A stretch of 56,094 bases of DNA, taken from NCBI RefSeq assembly GCF_946480385.1, contig NZ_CAMLJP010000029.1, positions 1-56,094 on the forward strand, given 5' to 3'. Positions 27,711 through 37,151 of the stretch are shown piece after piece. This stretch comes from an uncultured Azospirillum sp. (GTDB taxonomy: Bacteria; Pseudomonadota; Alphaproteobacteria; Azospirillales; Azospirillaceae). The notes under the pieces are model-generated. The model was not told the origin of the DNA. It worked only from the letters and a program-made list of their open reading frames with translations, and made no database searches. Position 1 is the stretch's first letter, and each line of letters begins with the position of its first letter. The position numbers and the translations under genes were made by a program.

Positions 27711-27737
27711 AGGGGTCGCCACCGGCGGCCCCTTTTT
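27711..27737 (+). terminator. Rho-independent terminator of the phasin gene
   Basis: AGGGGTCGCC (27711-27720) pairs with GGCGGCCCCT (27724-27733), with one G-T wobble, around ACC. It is followed directly by a T run. It lies 30 bases past the phasin stop. Confidence 0.85.
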
Positions 27738-27834
27738 CGTTTGCGCCGGACGGTCCCGATCTGCCTTCCCGGTTCCGATGCCGGTGCCGCCGCGCTACCC
27801 TGGCGCCGACCGTAAGAACCGCATCGGACCCGTC

Positions 27835-28170
27835 ATGACCATCTCCTACGACGACTTCGCCAAGGTTGACATCCGCGTCGGCACCATCCGCGCCGTCGAT
27901 GCCTTTCCGGAGGCACGCAAGCCGGCCTACAAGCTGACCATCGACTTCGGCGGCGAGATCGGCACCAAACGCAGTTCAGCCCAGATCACCAGCCATTACG
28001 CCGCCGATGCGCTGGTCGGCCGTCAGGTGCTGGCGGTGGTGAATTTCCCGCCCAAGCGAATCGGCCCCTTCACCAGCGAGGTGCTGTGCCTGGGCCTGCC
28101 CGACGCCGACGGCGCCGTGGTGCTGGTCGGCCCGGACCAGGCGGTGCCGGACGGCGCGCGGCTGTTCTGA
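27835..28170 (+). CDS. csaA: tRNA-binding protein, CsaA type
   Basis: A 111-aa single OB-fold protein of the EMAP/tRNA-binding family. Segments that identify it are FAKVDIRVGTIRAVDAFPEA (about 7-26), KLTIDFGGEIGTKRSSAQIT (about 32-51), VLAVVNFPPKRIGPFTSEVL (about 66-85) and LGLPDADGAVVLV. CsaA binds tRNA and has been described as an export-related chaperone. I used the ATG at 27835 where the domain starts; the frame is open further upstream without similarity. Confidence 0.92.
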   Translation: MTISYDDFAKVDIRVGTIRAVDAFPEARKPAYKLTIDFGGEIGTKRSSAQITSHYAADALVGRQVLAVVNFPPKRIGPFTSEVLCLGLPDADGAVVLVGPDQAVPDGARLF

Positions 28171-28374
28171 TTTGTGTCGGCATCCCAAGGCGGCATGAAA
28201 GATTCGATCACGCCGCACCTCCAAAAAAATCGCTCGGAGGTTGAATCCATGCGGGTCCTGTAAGGCGACAAGTTGCCGCAGGGTTCGTATGTATTTTAAA
28301 TGAATGCAGCCTAAACCGGGATGGCATAGTGCGGCGCGATTGCGACTTCGCACCCGCAACATGTTTCCTGGTGG

Positions 28375-30384
28375 ATGGCACTCATGGATGCCCTGCGCGC
28401 CCTTGTCGGCCGGCTTTCAATCTCCACGAAAGTCACGCTGTTGAACCTCTTCGGCATGCTGGTCCTCAGCACCGCCATCCTGTTCGCGATCGGTCAGGTG
28501 ATCGTTCGCGACCTGGAACGGCAGGCGATCGAGATGCAGCGGCTCAGCATGGACATTGCGTGGTCGTCGCTGCAGGAACGCGGCGGCAACGTTACCGTCG
28601 CCGATGGCAAGCTGCTGCTGGACGGCGTCGTGATGAACGATAACAACCTCGTGGTCGACAAGATCAAGCGCATCACCGGGGGCACCGCCACCCTGTTCCT
28701 GGGCGACCGCCGCATCGCCACCAACGTCACCAAGCCCGATGGCAGCCGCGCCGTCGGCACCACGCTGGCGCAGGGGCCGGCCTATGAGTCGGTGTTGCGC
28801 CAGGGCGTTCCCTTCCGCGGCATGGTCGATATCCTGGGCGAGCCCTATTACGCCGCCTATGACCCGATCAAGGACGCGGCCGGCAAGCCGGTCGGCATCC
28901 TCTATGTCGGAATCAAGAAGGCGGAGGTGTTCAAGACCTTCGACGACAGCATGCGCTTCGCCACCATGCTGGTGGTGATCTGCGCCCTGGTTCTGGCGGT
29001 GCCGGGCTATCTGGTGTCGCGCCGGCTGCTGCGTCCGCTGGGCCAGCTCAGCCAGGTGATGACCGCGCTGTCCTCCGGCGATCTGGCCGCCAGCGTCGCC
29101 GGCGTGAACCGCCTGGACGAGATCGGCGCGATGTCGCGCTCCGTCCTGGTCTTCCGCGACGGCATGGCCGAGGCGGAGCGTCTGCGTGCCGAGCAGGAGC
29201 ATCAGCGCATCCAGGGCGAGGCGCAGAAGCGCAAGGCGCTGCAGTCGATGGCCGACACGGTGGAGCAGGAAAGCCGCAGCGCGGTCGAGCGGGTGGCCGC
29301 CCGCACGCAGGAGATGGACCGCAACGCCGGCGCCATGGCGACCTCGGCCGGGCTGGTCGGGTCCAACGCCCAGAACGTCGCCGCCGCGGCGGCCCAGGCG
29401 CTCAGCAACGCCCAGGCGGTGGCGTCCGCCGCCGAGCAGCTCTCCGCGTCCATCGAGGAAATCGGCAATCAGGTCGGCCATGCCGCCGGCGTCACCCGCG
29501 CCGCCGTCGCCGCCAGCAACCGGACCGAGACCACCATCGAATCGCTGTCCTCGGCGGTCGGCCGCATCGGCGACGTGGCGGAACTGATCCAGGGGATCGC
29601 CGCCCAGACCAACCTGCTGGCGCTCAACGCCACCATCGAGGCGGCGCGGGCAGGGGAGGCGGGCAAGGGATTCGCCGTCGTCGCCGGCGAGGTGAAGAAT
29701 CTCGCCAACCAGACCTCGCGCTCGACCGAGGAGATTTCGCGCCTGATCGTCGAAATCCAGACGGTCACCGCCCGCAGCGTGGAGGAGGTGCGCGACATCA
29801 GCCGCACCATCGGCGAGATCGACGCCATTTCCGGGACGGTGGCCGCCGCGGTGGAACAGCAGGCTTCGGCGACCCAGGAGATCTCGCGCAACGTCGGCCA
29901 GACCGCCGGTGCCGCCACCGACGTCTCCACCCGCATCGACGAGGTGTCGCGCGAGGCCAAGGTGACGGAGGAGCGCGCCGACATGCTGCGCGCCGGAGCG
30001 TCGGAAGTGACCCACAGCATCGACGAGCTGATGCATGTGCTGGTGCGCGCCGTGCGCACGGCGACCGACGACGTGGACCGCCGCAGCGTGCCGCGCTATC
30101 GCGTCGAGGCCCCCTGCGTCGTGGAGGGGACGGAGGGGCGTCTGCCGGTGCGGCTGCTGGACATCTCACGCCATGGCGCCGCGCTGGGTGAAGCCGACGC
30201 CGTCGGCACCCGCGGCACCCTGCAGTTCGACAGCCTGGGCGTGGCTCTGCCCTTCGAGGCCTTCAGCCGGGAGGAGGGGGTGGTGCGCATCCGCTTCCGG
30301 CTGGCCGAGATCGACCGGCAGGCTTTCGACGCCCGCTTCGACCGCTTCGAAGAGGCGATGGCCGGCCGCCGCCTGGCTGGCTGA
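28375..30384 (+). CDS. Methyl-accepting chemotaxis protein with C-terminal PilZ domain
   Basis: A 669-aa chemoreceptor. TM1 is about 20-45, with a periplasmic single-Cache-like domain (about 46-195, including the [20 protein letters not shown] segment). TM2 is about 196-216, then HAMP (about 215-270). The signalling coiled coil (about 300-560) has its tip at [20 protein letters not shown]. The last 100 residues form a PilZ domain: RSVPR (570-574) is the RxxxR motif and DISRHG (596-601) the DxSxxG motif, both needed to bind c-di-GMP. The design resembles Tlp1 of Azospirillum. The ligand is unknown, and the start has only a weak ribosome binding site. Confidence 0.93.
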   Translation: MALMDALRALVGRLSISTKVTLLNLFGMLVLSTAILFAIGQVIVRDLERQAIEMQRLSMDIAWSSLQERGGNVTVADGKLLLDGVVMNDNNLVVDKIKRITGGTATLFLGDRRIATNVTKPDGSRAVGTTLAQGPAYESVLRQGVPFRGMVDILGEPYYAAYDPIKDAAGKPVGILYVGIKKAEVFKTFDDSMRFATMLVVICALVLAVPGYLVSRRLLRPLGQLSQVMTALSSGDLAASVAGVNRLDEIGAMSRSVLVFRDGMAEAERLRAEQEHQRIQGEAQKRKALQSMADTVEQESRSAVERVAARTQEMDRNAGAMATSAGLVGSNAQNVAAAAAQALSNAQAVASAAEQLSASIEEIGNQVGHAAGVTRAAVAASNRTETTIESLSSAVGRIGDVAELIQGIAAQTNLLALNATIEAARAGEAGKGFAVVAGEVKNLANQTSRSTEEISRLIVEIQTVTARSVEEVRDISRTIGEIDAISGTVAAAVEQQASATQEISRNVGQTAGAATDVSTRIDEVSREAKVTEERADMLRAGASEVTHSIDELMHVLVRAVRTATDDVDRRSVPRYRVEAPCVVEGTEGRLPVRLLDISRHGAALGEADAVGTRGTLQFDSLGVALPFEAFSREEGVVRIRFRLAEIDRQAFDARFDRFEEAMAGRRLAG

Positions 30385-30463
30385 TCCCGGTTCGCCGGAT
30401 CTCAGGTCTGGCTGGGCGGCACTGCGGCACGGCGCGGCGCGCTGTGAACGCGGAAACCGCCCG

Positions 30464-31135
30464 TCAGACTCCGGCCCGGCGGACGGCGGCATGGACGTGC
30501 GGCGGGGTCATGCCGGTCCGAGCCTGTTCCAGAGCACCCTGCTGCCGGGCGGCGAAGACGCCGGCCTCCGTCCGGTTGCGGAAATGCAGCTTTGACAGCA
30601 CGCTGCGCACCATCGACTTGATGACCGCTTCCGACAGGTCCAGCGCGTTGGCGATGGTCCGGTTGTTCATGCCCTCGCCCAGCAGGCGCAGCGTCTCGAA
30701 CTCCGGGTCCGACAGGCGGGGCAGCAGCGTCAGCCGGATCTCGTCCACGCCGAGGCGCGACAGGAACTGCTTGGGCATCAGGCAATGGCCTTCCAGCCCC
30801 AGATCCAGCAGTTCGTTGATGCGGTCGACGTTCAGATCCTCGAACACCCACGCGTCGGCGAAGGCCAGGATATGGGCGGCGTCCAGCAGCTCACGCGACG
30901 ACAGCACGACGACGATCCGCGAGCGGCGGGACAGCCGCAGATAGACCATCGGTTCGTTCTCGCGCAGTGCGGTGAACTGCTGCAGCCCGATCAGGATCGC
31001 ATCCGGCGTCAGCGCGCTCTGGGTCAGCTCCCCGATGTCGTGCAGAACCGTGACCCGGTGGCGGCCGCCACGGTCCAGCTGCTGCACCACGTTCTCGGTC
31101 AGCGCGTTGTTGTCGAGGATCAGGCAGACATGCAT
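30464..31135 (-). CDS. LuxR-type regulator with atypical receiver domain
   Basis: A 223-aa protein. The C-terminal LuxR/GerE helix-turn-helix (about 140-215) is clear: LSDPEFETLRLLGEGMNNRT followed by IANALDLSEAVIKSMVRSVL. The N-terminus looks like a CheY fold (MHVCLILDNNALTENVVQQL, then DAILIGLQQF, RIVVVLSSREL). The acidic pocket and phosphoacceptor Asp are not evident, so phosphorylation-independent control is likely. The start is uncertain: ATG at 31135 marks the domain start, and an ATG 22 codons upstream is open. It diverges from another LuxR-type regulator. Confidence 0.82.
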   Translation of the reverse strand: MHVCLILDNNALTENVVQQLDRGGRHRVTVLHDIGELTQSALTPDAILIGLQQFTALRENEPMVYLRLSRRSRIVVVLSSRELLDAAHILAFADAWVFEDLNVDRINELLDLGLEGHCLMPKQFLSRLGVDEIRLTLLPRLSDPEFETLRLLGEGMNNRTIANALDLSEAVIKSMVRSVLSKLHFRNRTEAGVFAARQQGALEQARTGMTPPHVHAAVRRAGV

Positions 31136-32153
31136 GGGAGTCACCGCGTTGCGGGTCTGGTGAGATGCTTTCTCATGGGCGTACTCATGGTGTGTGTGCA
31201 TGGGTCAGCTCTGTCTGGAGGAGGCATCCACGGCCGGCCCGGCTCAGGGCATTGCCGCCTGCGTCTTAGGGTTGATAAGGAACCGGCCGGTTGGCCCAGG
31301 CACGTCATCATTAAGACTCACGTCATCCGGAAAATTATTGTGGGCATCGAAGTATTTCCGCGCGGACTGCAAACTCCCCCTTCGTCGGGATCGGGGAAGT
31401 CCTGGTCGCACCGCGTGATTTAGAAATGAACGGGGCTCCGCGTAAATCAGGCGATGGATGATCAGCCAAGATCGCTTCTCGTCTCCTTGTTGGTCGCCCC
31501 AGGTTTCGAAACGGTAACACCTATGGAATGATGTGTGCTGAGCGGGTCACAGGGGAATGCGCGTTGGTACAGGCATCCATCAGGGCTATCCTTTCGGTTT
31601 GGTCACCGGTTTTTCCTACACTTCTGCGCGTTAGAATCGGGGTTAATCAAATCCTTGCCACACGAACGTCGCAAAGATGGCAAGGTTCCAGAAAAATTCC
31701 CGTCGCGAATGGAGACAACAGGTCTCTTTTCGAATGATCCCGATCGGATCAAGTGAATCCGATGCGCCCACGCGATAACTCTATTCGCAGGCGCAGAAGA
31801 AACTATGACCTTCGGCGGAAGCAGTTCTTGGCCGTGCCATGACCAAAGGTGCCTCGAAGGGAAGTGTCGGCTTCGAATGACCTATGGCCCTTGTCGGGAT
31901 ACAGGGTCCCGACCGATCGTGGTATCAGATACCCAACACAGCGAAGAACAAGCCCACAACGGCAGACGGTCTTCCGGCCGATGTCCGCAGAGGGCGTACA
32001 GACCAACAGACCACCAGGCCATGTATTCGGCGCGAATGTGGTGATCCGGGTGCCGCGGGGGCGTGCCGGACAACATCGACAACAGCCCTGACGGGCGGTC
32101 GTCCCCAAGCGGACGGCACCGCCAAGGGCCGGCGAGCGAGGATGACGGGGACC
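31136..32153. promoter_or_regulatory. About 1-kb divergent regulatory region between two LuxR-type genes
   Basis: Open frames here are short or lack coding bias, so the region appears non-coding. It has a lower GC content than its neighbours. Visible structures are AACCGGCCGGTT (31281-31292), the hairpin GTCGGGA/TCCCGAC (31893-31913) and the palindrome GGTATCAGATACC (31921-31933). It must carry the promoters of both regulators. Its length could also conceal a small RNA. Confidence 0.5.
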
Positions 32154-32795
32154 ATGAAGATTCTGATCGGGGACGACCATCTGCTGTTTCGCGAAGGCTT
32201 GCGGCGTTTGCTGGAGCAACTGCAGGGCGAGGCCAGCTTCGTCGAGGCCGGGACCTTCGACGAGGTGCTGGACCAGTGCCGGGCCGGCGGCACCTTCGAC
32301 ATCATCCTGATGGACCTGCATATGCCGAACTGGCCGGGCTTCGACGGCCTGCGCGAGATCCAGGCGCTGCAGCCGGGCGTTCCGGTGGTGGTGATCTCCG
32401 CGTCGGAGGCTCTGGGCGACATCCGTGGCGCGCTCGATCATGGCGCGACCGGCTACATCCCGAAGTCGAGCAGCGTGAAGGTGATGATGGGCGCCCTGAA
32501 CTTGGTGTTCTCGGGCGGCATCTACCTGCCGCCGGGCGCGCTCACCGCCAGCATGGAGGCCGCCCCGCGCCGCCGCACGGTGGACATGTCCGACCGCAGC
32601 GCCGGCTACGGCCTGACCCAGCGCCAGCGCGAAGTGCTGGAATGCCTGCGTCTCGGCAAGTCGAACAAGCAGATCGCCTATGAGCTGGGCCTGTCGGAAG
32701 GCACGGTGAAGATCCACGTCACCGCCATCTTCAAGTCGCTGGGCGTCAAGAACCGCACCCAGGCCGTCATCGCCGCCGCCGCCATGTCGGCGTGA
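32154..32795 (+). CDS. NarL/FixJ-family response regulator
   Basis: A 213-aa two-component response regulator with an intact receiver. KILIGDDHLLFREGL holds the acidic pair, DIILMDLHMPNWPGFDG holds the phosphorylated Asp (about residue 54), and VVISASE and YIPKSSS supply the conserved Ser and Lys. The LuxR DNA-binding domain contains LTQRQREVLECLRLGKSNKQ and EGTVKIHVTAIFKSLGVKN. No histidine kinase is adjacent. I chose ATG at 32154; ATG at 32142 is also possible. A strong terminator follows. Confidence 0.92.
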   Translation: MKILIGDDHLLFREGLRRLLEQLQGEASFVEAGTFDEVLDQCRAGGTFDIILMDLHMPNWPGFDGLREIQALQPGVPVVVISASEALGDIRGALDHGATGYIPKSSSVKVMMGALNLVFSGGIYLPPGALTASMEAAPRRRTVDMSDRSAGYGLTQRQREVLECLRLGKSNKQIAYELGLSEGTVKIHVTAIFKSLGVKNRTQAVIAAAAMSA

Positions 32796-32867
32796 GCCGC
32801 CAGATCATGTCGGCGTAAGTTTTTAGAGGGCATCGACCGATCCGGGGCACGTACGGGTCGCGGAACT

Positions 32868-32906
32868 GGGCCGCCGGGGGACCCCCTCCGCGGCCCGTTT
32901 TCTTTT
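32868..32906 (+). terminator. Rho-independent terminator of the response regulator gene
   Basis: GGGCCGC (32868-32874) pairs with GCGGCCC (32890-32896), with an inner GGGGG/CCCCC stem, followed by TTTTCTTTT. It lies about 70 bases past the stop codon. Confidence 0.88.
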
Positions 32907-33095
32907 GGCGGCAACGGCCGGACCCCCGTCCACGGCAGTGAGCCTCTTGACCCGGCGGGTTGCCCGATGCTATCCGCCCCTCTTGATCTTGTGGAATCAT
33001 CCGTCCGCTTCACCGGACGGACGGGTTCCGCCTGACCCGCGCCGCCATTCGGGCCGTGCGCGACGCCGCCACCGCAGGGACGCAACCGCAGCGCC

Positions 33096-33740
33096 ATGAG
33101 CGATATTTTCCGCGAAGTCGACGAGGATCTGCGCCGGGACCGCGCGGAGCACCTGTTCAAGAAGTATGGCGGCGCCATGATCGCCGCGGCCGTCCTGGTC
33201 GTCGCCGGCACCGGCGGCTACAGCTACTGGCGCCATTGGCAGGCGCAGCAGAAGCAGGAGCAGACCGCCGCCCTGGTCTCCGCCATCGGGCAGAGCGCCC
33301 AGGGACCGGAAAAGGGGATCGAGGCACTGTCGGCCTTCGCCGGCTCTGCCAAGCCCGACCTCGCCGCCATTGCCCAGTTCAACGCCGCGGCCCTGCTGAT
33401 CCGCCAGAACAAGCCGGACGAGGCCGCGACCGTCTATGACGGCATCGCCGCCAACGGCTCCGTGCCCGCCGAATACCGCGACCTCGCCACCCTGCTGGCG
33501 GTGACGCAGCGTGCCGAGAAGGGCGATCCGGCCCAGCTGACGGCGAAGCTGCAGCCGCTGACCGCCGACACCAGCCCCTGGCGCTTCACCGCGCGCGAGC
33601 TGACGGCGATGCTGGCCGCCCGCGCCGGCGACACCGAAAAGGCGCGCACGCTCTACAAGCAACTGGCGGATGACCAGCAAGCGCCGTCGGGCGTGCGTGG
33701 CCGTGCCGCCGATCTCGCCTCCCTCTACGGCAAGGGCTGA
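33096..33740 (+). CDS. Membrane-anchored TPR protein (YfgM-like)
   Basis: A 214-aa protein with a short cytosolic N-terminus (DIFREVDEDLRRDRAEHLFK) and one transmembrane helix (GAMIAAAVLVVAGTGGYSYW, about 26-45). The periplasmic domain consists of TPR-like helices (TYPE: AEKGDPAQLTAKLQPLTA and EKARTLYKQLADDQQAPSG). The order with bamB and der matches yfgM-bamB-der of other proteobacteria, where YfgM works with the Sec machinery and periplasmic chaperones. The stop is nine bases before bamB. Confidence 0.88.
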   Translation: MSDIFREVDEDLRRDRAEHLFKKYGGAMIAAAVLVVAGTGGYSYWRHWQAQQKQEQTAALVSAIGQSAQGPEKGIEALSAFAGSAKPDLAAIAQFNAAALLIRQNKPDEAATVYDGIAANGSVPAEYRDLATLLAVTQRAEKGDPAQLTAKLQPLTADTSPWRFTARELTAMLAARAGDTEKARTLYKQLADDQQAPSGVRGRAADLASLYGKG

Positions 33741-33749
33741 TCCAGGGCC

Positions 33750-35108
33750 ATGAAGAACAACAAGATGAAGGCCGGCTCCATTCGCCGCGCGGCGCTGCTG
33801 TCCGCATCGCTGCTGTCCGTCTTCCTCGCCGGCTGCGACACCATCGACGGCTGGTTCGGCAAGACGCCCGATCCGCCCCTGCCGGGCAAGCGCGTCGCCG
33901 TGCTCCAGCGCGAGCGCAAGGTGGAGCCGGACGCCCAGCTCGCCGCCGTCGCCGTCACCGTGCCGCCGCCGGTCGCCAACGCGGCCTGGGCGCAGCCGGG
34001 CGGCACGCCGGACCATGTGCTGGGCAACCTCGCTTTGTCGGCCAACCCGTCCGACGCCTGGCGCGCCGACATCGGCTCGGGCTCCAGCAGCTCGCGCGCG
34101 CTGCTCGGCACGCCGGTGATCGCCGACGGCCGCATCTTCGCGATGGACGCCGATTCGCATGTCTCCGCGCTGAACGAGCGCAGCGGACAGTCGCTGTGGC
34201 GGGTCGACACCCGGCCGGAGAACGAGCGCGGCGGTGCCACCGGCGGCGGCGTCGCTTATGCCGACGGCCGCGTCTATGCCGCCACCGGCTTCGCCGAGGT
34301 GCTGTCGCTCGACGCCGGCAGCGGCAAGATCCTGTGGCGCAAGCGCATCGCCGGCCCGGTCCGCGGCGCTCCCACGGTGGCCGGCGGCCGCGTGCTGGTC
34401 ATCACGCTCGACAACCAGACCATCGCGCTCTCCACCGACGACGGTTCGGTGCAGTGGTCGCAGCAGGGCATCCTGGAGACCGCCGGCCTGCTCGGCGCAG
34501 CCAGCCCCGCCGCCACCGGCACGCTGGTCGTCTCGCCCTATTCGTCGGGCGAGCTGTTCGGCCTGCGTCCGGAAAACGGCCGCGTGGCTTGGCAGGACAG
34601 CCTCGCCGCCATCCGCCGCACCGGCCAGCTGAGCAATCTGGCCGACATCCGCGGCCTGCCGGTGGTCGACCGCGGCAACGTCTATGCCATCGGTCATTCC
34701 GGTCGCATGGTTGCCATCGACGAGCGCATCGGCGCCCGTATCTGGGAAACCGAGATCGGCGGCGTCCAGACCCCCTGGCTGGCCGGCGACTATCTGTTCA
34801 CCGTCACCAACGACCAGGAAGTCGTCGCGGTGGCGCGCCAGAACGGCAAGGTCCGCTGGGTGGCGCCGCTCGCCCGCTTCAAGGATCCGGAGGACAAGTC
34901 GGGTCCGATCGTCTGGTCGGGTCCGGTGATGGCGGGCAGCCGCCTGTGGGTCACCGGCTCCAACGGCCAGCTGCTCGGCCTGTCGCCGTCGGACGGCCGG
35001 GTGGAGGTGACCCGTTCGCTCCCCACCGGTTCCTACTTGCCGCCGGTCGTTGCCAACAACACTCTCTATGTGCTGTGCGACAACGGAACGCTGGTCGCGT
35101 TCCGCTGA
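33750..35108 (+). CDS. bamB: Outer-membrane assembly lipoprotein BamB
   Basis: A 452-aa lipoprotein precursor with signal peptide ending LSVFLAGC (lipobox LAGC, Cys29). The mature protein is an eight-bladed PQQ-like beta-propeller. Repeating blades are visible, such as IFAMDADSHVSALNERSGQS, VYAATGFAEVLSLDAGSGKI, VYAIGHSGRMVAIDERIGAR and LWVTGSNGQLLGLSPSDGRV. It joins the BAM complex that inserts outer-membrane beta-barrels. It is translated nine bases after the YfgM-like gene, and der follows after 41 bases, the conserved cluster. Confidence 0.95.
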   Translation: MKNNKMKAGSIRRAALLSASLLSVFLAGCDTIDGWFGKTPDPPLPGKRVAVLQRERKVEPDAQLAAVAVTVPPPVANAAWAQPGGTPDHVLGNLALSANPSDAWRADIGSGSSSSRALLGTPVIADGRIFAMDADSHVSALNERSGQSLWRVDTRPENERGGATGGGVAYADGRVYAATGFAEVLSLDAGSGKILWRKRIAGPVRGAPTVAGGRVLVITLDNQTIALSTDDGSVQWSQQGILETAGLLGAASPAATGTLVVSPYSSGELFGLRPENGRVAWQDSLAAIRRTGQLSNLADIRGLPVVDRGNVYAIGHSGRMVAIDERIGARIWETEIGGVQTPWLAGDYLFTVTNDQEVVAVARQNGKVRWVAPLARFKDPEDKSGPIVWSGPVMAGSRLWVTGSNGQLLGLSPSDGRVEVTRSLPTGSYLPPVVANNTLYVLCDNGTLVAFR

Positions 35109-35149
35109 TCGCGGATTTCCTCCGTCTGTTGTGAAAGGCCTTTGGCCCC

Positions 35150-36544
35150 ATGTCGTTCACCGTGGTCCTCGTCGGTCGGCCGAATGTCGGCAAATCGACT
35201 CTCTTCAACCGTCTGGCCGGCAAGAAACTGGCCCTGGTGGACGATACGCCGGGCGTCACCCGTGACTGGCGCTCGGCCCCGGCCCATGTCGGCGGCCTGT
35301 CCTTCACGGTGGTGGATACCGCCGGCCTGGAGGACGTGACCGACGACAGCCTGGAGGCGCGCATGCGCCGCCAGACCGAACAGGCGCTGGAGCGCGCCGA
35401 CGTGGCGCTGTTCATCATCGACGCCCGCGCCGGCATCACCCCGCTGGACCGCCATTTCGCCAACCTGCTGCGCCGGAGCAAGACCCCGGTCCTGCTGGTC
35501 GCCAACAAGACCGAAGGCAAGGCCAGCCAGCCCGGCATGTTCGAATCCTACGAGCTGGGCCTCGGCGATCCGATCCCGTTGTCCGCCGAGCATGGCGAGG
35601 GCATGGCCGATCTGGTCGAGGCGCTGCTGCCCTACGCCCCGCCGGATGACGCCGGCGAGGTCGAGGAGAAGGACGACGGCTTCGACCCCACCATCCCGGT
35701 CGGCGACCAGCCGGAGCCGGAGGAGGACCGCAGCAAGCCGATCCAGATCGCCATCGTCGGCCGTCCGAATGTCGGCAAATCGACCCTGCTGAACAGCCTG
35801 CTGGGTGAGGAGCGCGTGCTGACCGGCCCGGAGGCCGGCATGACCCGCGACGCTATCTCCGTCGATTGGGAGTGGCGCGACCGCCGCTTCAAGCTGGTCG
35901 ACACCGCCGGCATGCGCCGCCGCGCCCGTGTCGACGAGAAGGTGGAGAAGCTGGCGGTTGCCGACAGTCTGCGCGTCATCCGCATGGCCAATGTCGTGGT
36001 GCTGGTGGTCGATGCCGCCGCCATCCTCGACAAGCAGGACCTGACCATCGCCCGTCTGGTGATCTCCGAGGGCCGCGCCCTGGTGATCGCCGTCAACAAG
36101 TGGGACACGGTCGACGACCGCGCCATGGCGCTGCGTCAGGTCGAGGACAAGCTCCAGGCCTCGCTCGGCTACATCAAGGGCGTGAAGGTCGTCACCATCT
36201 CGGCGCTGAAGGGCCACAAGCTCGACACGCTTCTGGACGGCGTGCTGGAGACCTACAATGTCTGGAACCGCCGCATCCCGACGGCGCAGCTGAACCGCTG
36301 GATCGAAGGCGTTCTGGAACACCATCCGCCGCCCCTGGTCGAAGGCCGCCGGGTCAAGATCCGCTACGTCACCCAGGTGAAGACCCGCCCGCCGACCTTC
36401 GCGCTGTTCGTGAACAAGCCGCTGGATTTGCCGGAAAGCTACCAGCGCTATCTCACGACCCACCTGCGCGAAAGCTTCGACATGCCCGGCGTGCCTGTGC
36501 GCCTGCTTCTGCGCAAGGGCAAGAACCCGTACGCGGACGATTGA
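35150..36544 (+). CDS. der: Ribosome-assembly GTPase Der (EngA)
   Basis: A double-domain GTPase for 50S ribosome biogenesis, 464 aa. GTPase domain 1 has [12 protein letters not shown] (about 8-19), DTAGLED and NKTEGK. Domain 2 has [14 protein letters not shown] (about 204-217), [11 protein letters not shown] and NKWDTVDD. The C-terminal KH-like domain follows, including [20 protein letters not shown]. All motifs are intact. It is the last gene of the yfgM-bamB-der cluster and is followed immediately by a palindromic repeat element. Confidence 0.98.
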   Translation: MSFTVVLVGRPNVGKSTLFNRLAGKKLALVDDTPGVTRDWRSAPAHVGGLSFTVVDTAGLEDVTDDSLEARMRRQTEQALERADVALFIIDARAGITPLDRHFANLLRRSKTPVLLVANKTEGKASQPGMFESYELGLGDPIPLSAEHGEGMADLVEALLPYAPPDDAGEVEEKDDGFDPTIPVGDQPEPEEDRSKPIQIAIVGRPNVGKSTLLNSLLGEERVLTGPEAGMTRDAISVDWEWRDRRFKLVDTAGMRRRARVDEKVEKLAVADSLRVIRMANVVVLVVDAAAILDKQDLTIARLVISEGRALVIAVNKWDTVDDRAMALRQVEDKLQASLGYIKGVKVVTISALKGHKLDTLLDGVLETYNVWNRRIPTAQLNRWIEGVLEHHPPPLVEGRRVKIRYVTQVKTRPPTFALFVNKPLDLPESYQRYLTTHLRESFDMPGVPVRLLLRKGKNPYADD

Positions 36545-36557
36545 GCGGGGGCGCCAT

Positions 36558-36684
36558 GCCCCCTCCCTCGCGCTCTTGCGCGTGGTACCCCCTCCCTCCC
36601 ACGCTTCGCGGGAGAGGGTAGGTTAGCAATGCGGCGGGGCAGTCCCCTCTCCCGCGGAACGCGGGGGAGGGTTAGGGAGGGGGC
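36558..36684. repeat. Palindromic intergenic repeat, variant copy B
   Basis: The ends are a perfect 11-bp inverted repeat: GCCCCCTCCCT (36558-36568) and AGGGAGGGGGC (36674-36684). Inside are two arms around CTCCCACGCTTCGCGGGAGA and CTCCCGCGGAACGCGGGGGA, so the element is a nested palindrome of 127 bp. Its end sequences differ from those of copies A, C and D, but layout and composition are alike. It lies between the convergent der and cupin genes. Confidence 0.75.
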
Positions 36685-36701
36685 AAAACCTCCCAAAAGC
36701 C

Positions 36702-37151
36702 TCACGCTCCCGGCGGCTCCCACCCCTCGGGCGCCATCCTGAACCCGGCGAACTCGAAGGCCGGCGCCACGGTGCAGCTCACCAGCGACCAGCCGTCCGG
36801 CCCTTCGGCGAGGCTCCGCGCCGCCTGCCACGCCCCGACCGGCACCACCGCCTGAGGCCGTTCGCCACCGGCGATGTCCATCCCCAGCCGGCGGCGCTCC
36901 ACCGACCCACCGTCTTCATAGACCGACAGCTCCAATGGCGCCCCGCCATGCCAGAGCCAGATCTCCACGGCATCCACCGTATGCCAGTGCGACCGCTCCC
37001 CCGCCCGCAGCAGGAAATAGATCGCCGTCACAGCCCCGCGGCCGCCATCCCCCGGCGCCCGATAGGTCTCGACGTAGCAGCCCCCCTCCGGATGCGGCTG
37101 CAGCCCCAGCAACTCGATCAGCCGCTCCGCGGTCAGTGCGCCGTCCGTCAT
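36702..37151 (-). CDS. Cupin domain protein (DUF985)
   Basis: A 149-aa single cupin barrel of the DUF985/Cupin_5 family. The start is RLIELLGLQPHPEGGCYVET (about 10-29). The barrel contains TAIYFLLRAGERSHWHTVDA with conserved His residues, EIWLWHGGAPLELSVY and VPVGAWQAARSLAEGPDGWS. Family members bind small molecules, and no substrate is known. Its ATG overlaps the NUDIX stop by four bases (ATGA), so it is the third gene of the map-NUDIX-cupin operon. Confidence 0.9.
   Translation of the reverse strand: MTDGALTAERLIELLGLQPHPEGGCYVETYRAPGDGGRGAVTAIYFLLRAGERSHWHTVDAVEIWLWHGGAPLELSVYEDGGSVERRRLGMDIAGGERPQAVVPVGAWQAARSLAEGPDGWSLVSCTVAPAFEFAGFRMAPEGWEPPGA

Noticed and set aside
31884..32153. Upstream extension of the response regulator
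   Set aside because: The receiver domain begins right at KILIGDD; the upstream part is low in coding character and contains palindromes.
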